NCBI GenBank assembly: GCA_964645915.1
Contig: CAZYDH010000030.1
Location: 1-16,430, forward strand
Source of the DNA: JACNKV01 sp964645915
GTDB lineage: Bacteria; Fidelibacterota; Marinisomatia; Marinisomatales; JACNKV01
Length of the DNA: 16,430 bases
Direction of reading: 5' to 3'
In this document: positions 14,613-16,430 of the stretch, one piece after another
Numbering within the stretch: position 1 is the first letter of the stretch
How the letters are laid out: the number at the start of each line of letters is the position of its first letter
Translations under genes and position numbers: made by a program
Notes under the pieces: model-generated
The model's input: only the letters and a program-made list of their open reading frames with translations
Told to the model about the DNA's origin: nothing
The model's database searches: none

Positions 14613-16268
14613 TTATTTTTCCATCATCGGAACATTTACATCCCATTTTTTAGCATTATCGATAGCATCTTCATATCCTGCATCAGCATGGCGTAAGATT
14701 CCCATTCCCGGATCATTTGTTAATACTTGCTGAAGGCGAGTTTCCATTTCCGGTGTTCCGTCAGCGACAATCACCTGTCCTGCATGGATAGCTAATCCCA
14801 TTCCAACACCTCCACCGTGATGCAAAGATACCCATGTTGATCCACTGGCAGTGCTGACTAAAGCATTTAATAAGGGCCAATCAGCGACTGCATCAGAACC
14901 ATCTTTCATCGCTTCTGTTTCTCGATACGGAGATGCGACCGAGCCACAATCCAAATGATCGCGACCAATTACGATCGGTGCTTTTAACTCACCATTAGCA
15001 ACCATCTGATTTAACGCGACGCCAAGTTTTGCACGATCACCATACCCTAACCAACAAATCCGTGATGGTAATCCTTGAAATTGAATTTTTTCCTGTGCCA
15101 TTTTAATCCAACGGACTAATGCCTTATCCTCGGGGAATAATTCTAATACTTTTTGATCTGTTTTATAGATATCTTCAGGATCTCCTGAAAGTGCTACCCA
15201 TCTAAATGGACCTTTTCCTTCACAGAATAACGGACGAACATAAGCAGGAACAAATCCAGGGAAATCAAATGCATTTTCCACTCCGGCTTTTTTGGCTTGA
15301 CCCCTCAGATTATTTCCATAGTCAAATGCAATCGCGCCCATTTCTTTCAATTTAAGAATTCCTTCTACGTGTTCACCCATAGATCGAAAACTTTCACTCA
15401 CATATTTATCGGGATTTGATTTCCGTAACTCCAATGCTTCCTGATAGGTCATACCGTTGGGGACATATCCGTCTAGTTCATCATGTGCAGAAGTTTGGTC
15501 TGTGACCATATCCGGTACAATTCCCATTTGAGCTAATTTGGGTACAATATCCGCAGCATTTCCAAGCAATCCTATTGATAGCGGTTCTCCGTTGATCGCT
15601 GCATTTCTTGCGATGGTAAGAGCATCATCCAATGATTCTGTTGCAAGGTCAACATATTTCGTTTCTAATCTCCGTTGGATGCGATGAGGATCTACTTCGA
15701 TCGCGATACAGACACCGTTATTCATTGTTACAGCAAGTGGCTGAGCGCCACCCATACCACCAAGTCCTGCTGTAAGAACAAATTTACCGGTCAAATCGCT
15801 ATTGTAATGTTGTTTGGCAGCAGCAGCAAAGGTTTCATAGGTTCCTTGTAAAATTCCTTGAGTACCAATGTAGATCCATGATCCGGCAGTCATTTGACCA
15901 TACATCATCAACCCTTGCTTGTCCAGTTCATTAAAATATTCCCAACTTGCCCAATTAGGGACCAGATTAGAATTAGCGATTAACGCTCTGGGTGAGGTAG
16001 TATGTGTTTTTAATACACCAACGGGTTTCCCTGATTGGACTAACATCGTTTCATCAGGTTCTAAATTTTTTAATGTTGATAAAATTGCTTCGAAACTTTC
16101 CCAATTTCGCGCAGCTTTTCCTTTTCCTCCATAAACAACCAATTCATCCGGATTCTCGGCAACATCCGGATCGAGGTTATTCTGGATCATTCGATAAACG
16201 GCCTCGATTTGCCAATTTTTACAGGAGAGTTGAGTTCCTGTCGGTGCATGAATAATGTGCTTGGTCAT
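14613..16268 (-). CDS. hutU: Urocanate hydratase (urocanase)
   Basis: Second step of histidine breakdown: NAD-dependent hydration of urocanate to 4-imidazolone-5-propionate in the cytoplasm. From ATG 16266-16268 it is 551 residues, close to the family norm. Residues 168-177 (GLGGMGGAQP) form the NAD-binding loop. The active-site cysteine region RICWLGYGDRAK is at about 403-414 (Cys405), and DHLDCGSVASPYRETEAMKDG and WVSLHHGGGVGMG are clear urocanase signatures. The open frame extends eight codons further upstream, but ATG 16268 is preceded by AAGGA at a 7-base gap and begins the normal urocanase N-terminus. First gene of the hutU-hutI-receptor-lipoprotein cluster. Three GTGAAnT heptamers precede it. 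Confidence 0.97.
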   Translation of the reverse strand: MTKHIIHAPTGTQLSCKNWQIEAVYRMIQNNLDPDVAENPDELVVYGGKGKAARNWESFEAILSTLKNLEPDETMLVQSGKPVGVLKTHTTSPRALIANSNLVPNWASWEYFNELDKQGLMMYGQMTAGSWIYIGTQGILQGTYETFAAAAKQHYNSDLTGKFVLTAGLGGMGGAQPLAVTMNNGVCIAIEVDPHRIQRRLETKYVDLATESLDDALTIARNAAINGEPLSIGLLGNAADIVPKLAQMGIVPDMVTDQTSAHDELDGYVPNGMTYQEALELRKSNPDKYVSESFRSMGEHVEGILKLKEMGAIAFDYGNNLRGQAKKAGVENAFDFPGFVPAYVRPLFCEGKGPFRWVALSGDPEDIYKTDQKVLELFPEDKALVRWIKMAQEKIQFQGLPSRICWLGYGDRAKLGVALNQMVANGELKAPIVIGRDHLDCGSVASPYRETEAMKDGSDAVADWPLLNALVSTASGSTWVSLHHGGGVGMGLAIHAGQVIVADGTPEMETRLQQVLTNDPGMGILRHADAGYEDAIDNAKKWDVNVPMMEK

Positions 16269-16275
16269 GTTTAAT

Positions 16276-16280
16276 TCCTT
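16276..16280 (-). promoter_or_regulatory. Ribosome binding site of hutU
   Basis: On the minus strand AAGGA lies 7 bases before ATG 16266-16268. It favours that start over the in-frame ATG eight codons upstream (16290-16292). Confidence 0.7.
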
Positions 16281-16310
16281 AAAACTATACATAAAATTAC
16301 TGAATTTGAA

Positions 16311-16331
16311 GTGAACTGTGAAATGTGAATT
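16311..16331. repeat. Three tandem GTGAAnT heptamers upstream of hutU
   Basis: GTGAACT, GTGAAAT and GTGAATT follow one another without gap (plus-strand reading). They lie 43 to 63 bp before the hutU start, in the 95-bp gap to the preceding methylthiotransferase gene. Regular head-to-tail spacing suggests a site for a multimeric regulator of the hut cluster; the factor is unknown. Confidence 0.45.
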
Positions 16332-16363
16332 CTATAAAATTATATAGAAGTAAAGATAAGGAG

Positions 16364-16430
16364 TTACATCAATTTACCAAACAATTCAAACTCATTGGCA
16401 TCTGTGATTTCAACCTTTAAAAACTCACCC
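16364..16430 (-). CDS. C-terminal end of a RimO/MiaB-type methylthiotransferase (TRAM domain)
   Basis: Only the last 21 codons and the TAA (16364-16366) are inside the window; the frame is open to the right edge. The residues GEFLKVEITDANEFELFGKL match the end of a TRAM domain as found in radical-SAM methylthiotransferases, and the GDFV-V-I--A-EYDL-G- pattern is most like RimO, which methylthiolates ribosomal protein S12. MiaB- or MtaB-like enzymes cannot be excluded from so short a piece. It is upstream of hutU on the same strand, with about 95 bp between; it is probably a housekeeping neighbour outside the hut cluster. Confidence 0.55.
   Translation of the reverse strand, partial: GEFLKVEITDANEFELFGKLM

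Noticed and set aside
16330..16349. AT-only inverted repeat (7-bp arms, 6-base loop) as terminator of the methylthiotransferase gene
   Set aside because: The stem is almost all A-T and no U-run follows on the minus strand; stability would be poor.

Overview
The window looks like a chromosomal segment from an AT-rich Gram-negative bacterium of the FCB superphylum, most likely Candidatus Marinimicrobia (Neomarinimicrobiota, SAR406) or a close relative. The evidence is the C-terminal export domain of the YPNPFNPSTTI type on two secreted proteins, a TonB-dependent receptor paired with a DUF4249-type lipoprotein, and a TPR/transmembrane/LuxR-HTH regulator. The phylum assignment is inference from these traits, not from a marker gene. 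No tRNA, rRNA, CRISPR array, transposase or integrase is visible, and no gene-free stretch exceeds about 210 bp.

Layout. (1) 1-367, minus: N-terminal part of a secreted, GLUG-like repeat protein cut by the window edge. (2) 521-4666, minus: a large multimodular GH81 endo-beta-1,3-glucanase with Ig-like, CBM6 and PKD-like modules and a sorting tail. Upstream of it on the same strand (4869-6602) is a membrane-anchored TPR regulator with a C-terminal LuxR-type helix-turn-helix. Together they look like a laminarin-type glucan degradation locus with its own sensor. (3) 6670-7350, minus: a TIP30/HTATIP2-like short-chain dehydrogenase whose frame is interrupted by one in-frame TGA; 40 further codons continue in the same frame and resemble the family's C-terminus. 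(4) 7474-9855, plus: an island of four genes on the opposite strand from everything else. They encode a cysteine-rich exported protein with a Kunitz/BPTI-like cysteine pattern, a tiny glycine-rich two-helix membrane protein, a zinc-ribbon membrane protein and a four-helix membrane protein. (5) 9888-16268, minus: a probable operon hutU - hutI - TonB-dependent receptor - DUF4249-like lipoprotein, linking histidine/urocanate catabolism to an outer-membrane uptake pair. (6) 16364-16430, minus: the last 21 codons of a RimO/MiaB-type methylthiotransferase (TRAM domain).

How the genes may work together. The GH81 enzyme would be exported by a T9SS-like route and attack beta-1,3-glucan (laminarin, callose) outside the cell, with the TPR regulator next door a natural candidate to control it. 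hutU and hutI carry out the second and third steps of histidine breakdown; hutH and the later steps are not in the window. The receptor/lipoprotein pair behind hutI may import a substrate for this pathway or may simply be co-transcribed. The plus-strand island has no recognised pathway. The most unusual items are the Kunitz-like module in a bacterial sorted protein, the in-frame TGA in the SDR gene, and short repeat clusters upstream of the GH81 and hutU genes.
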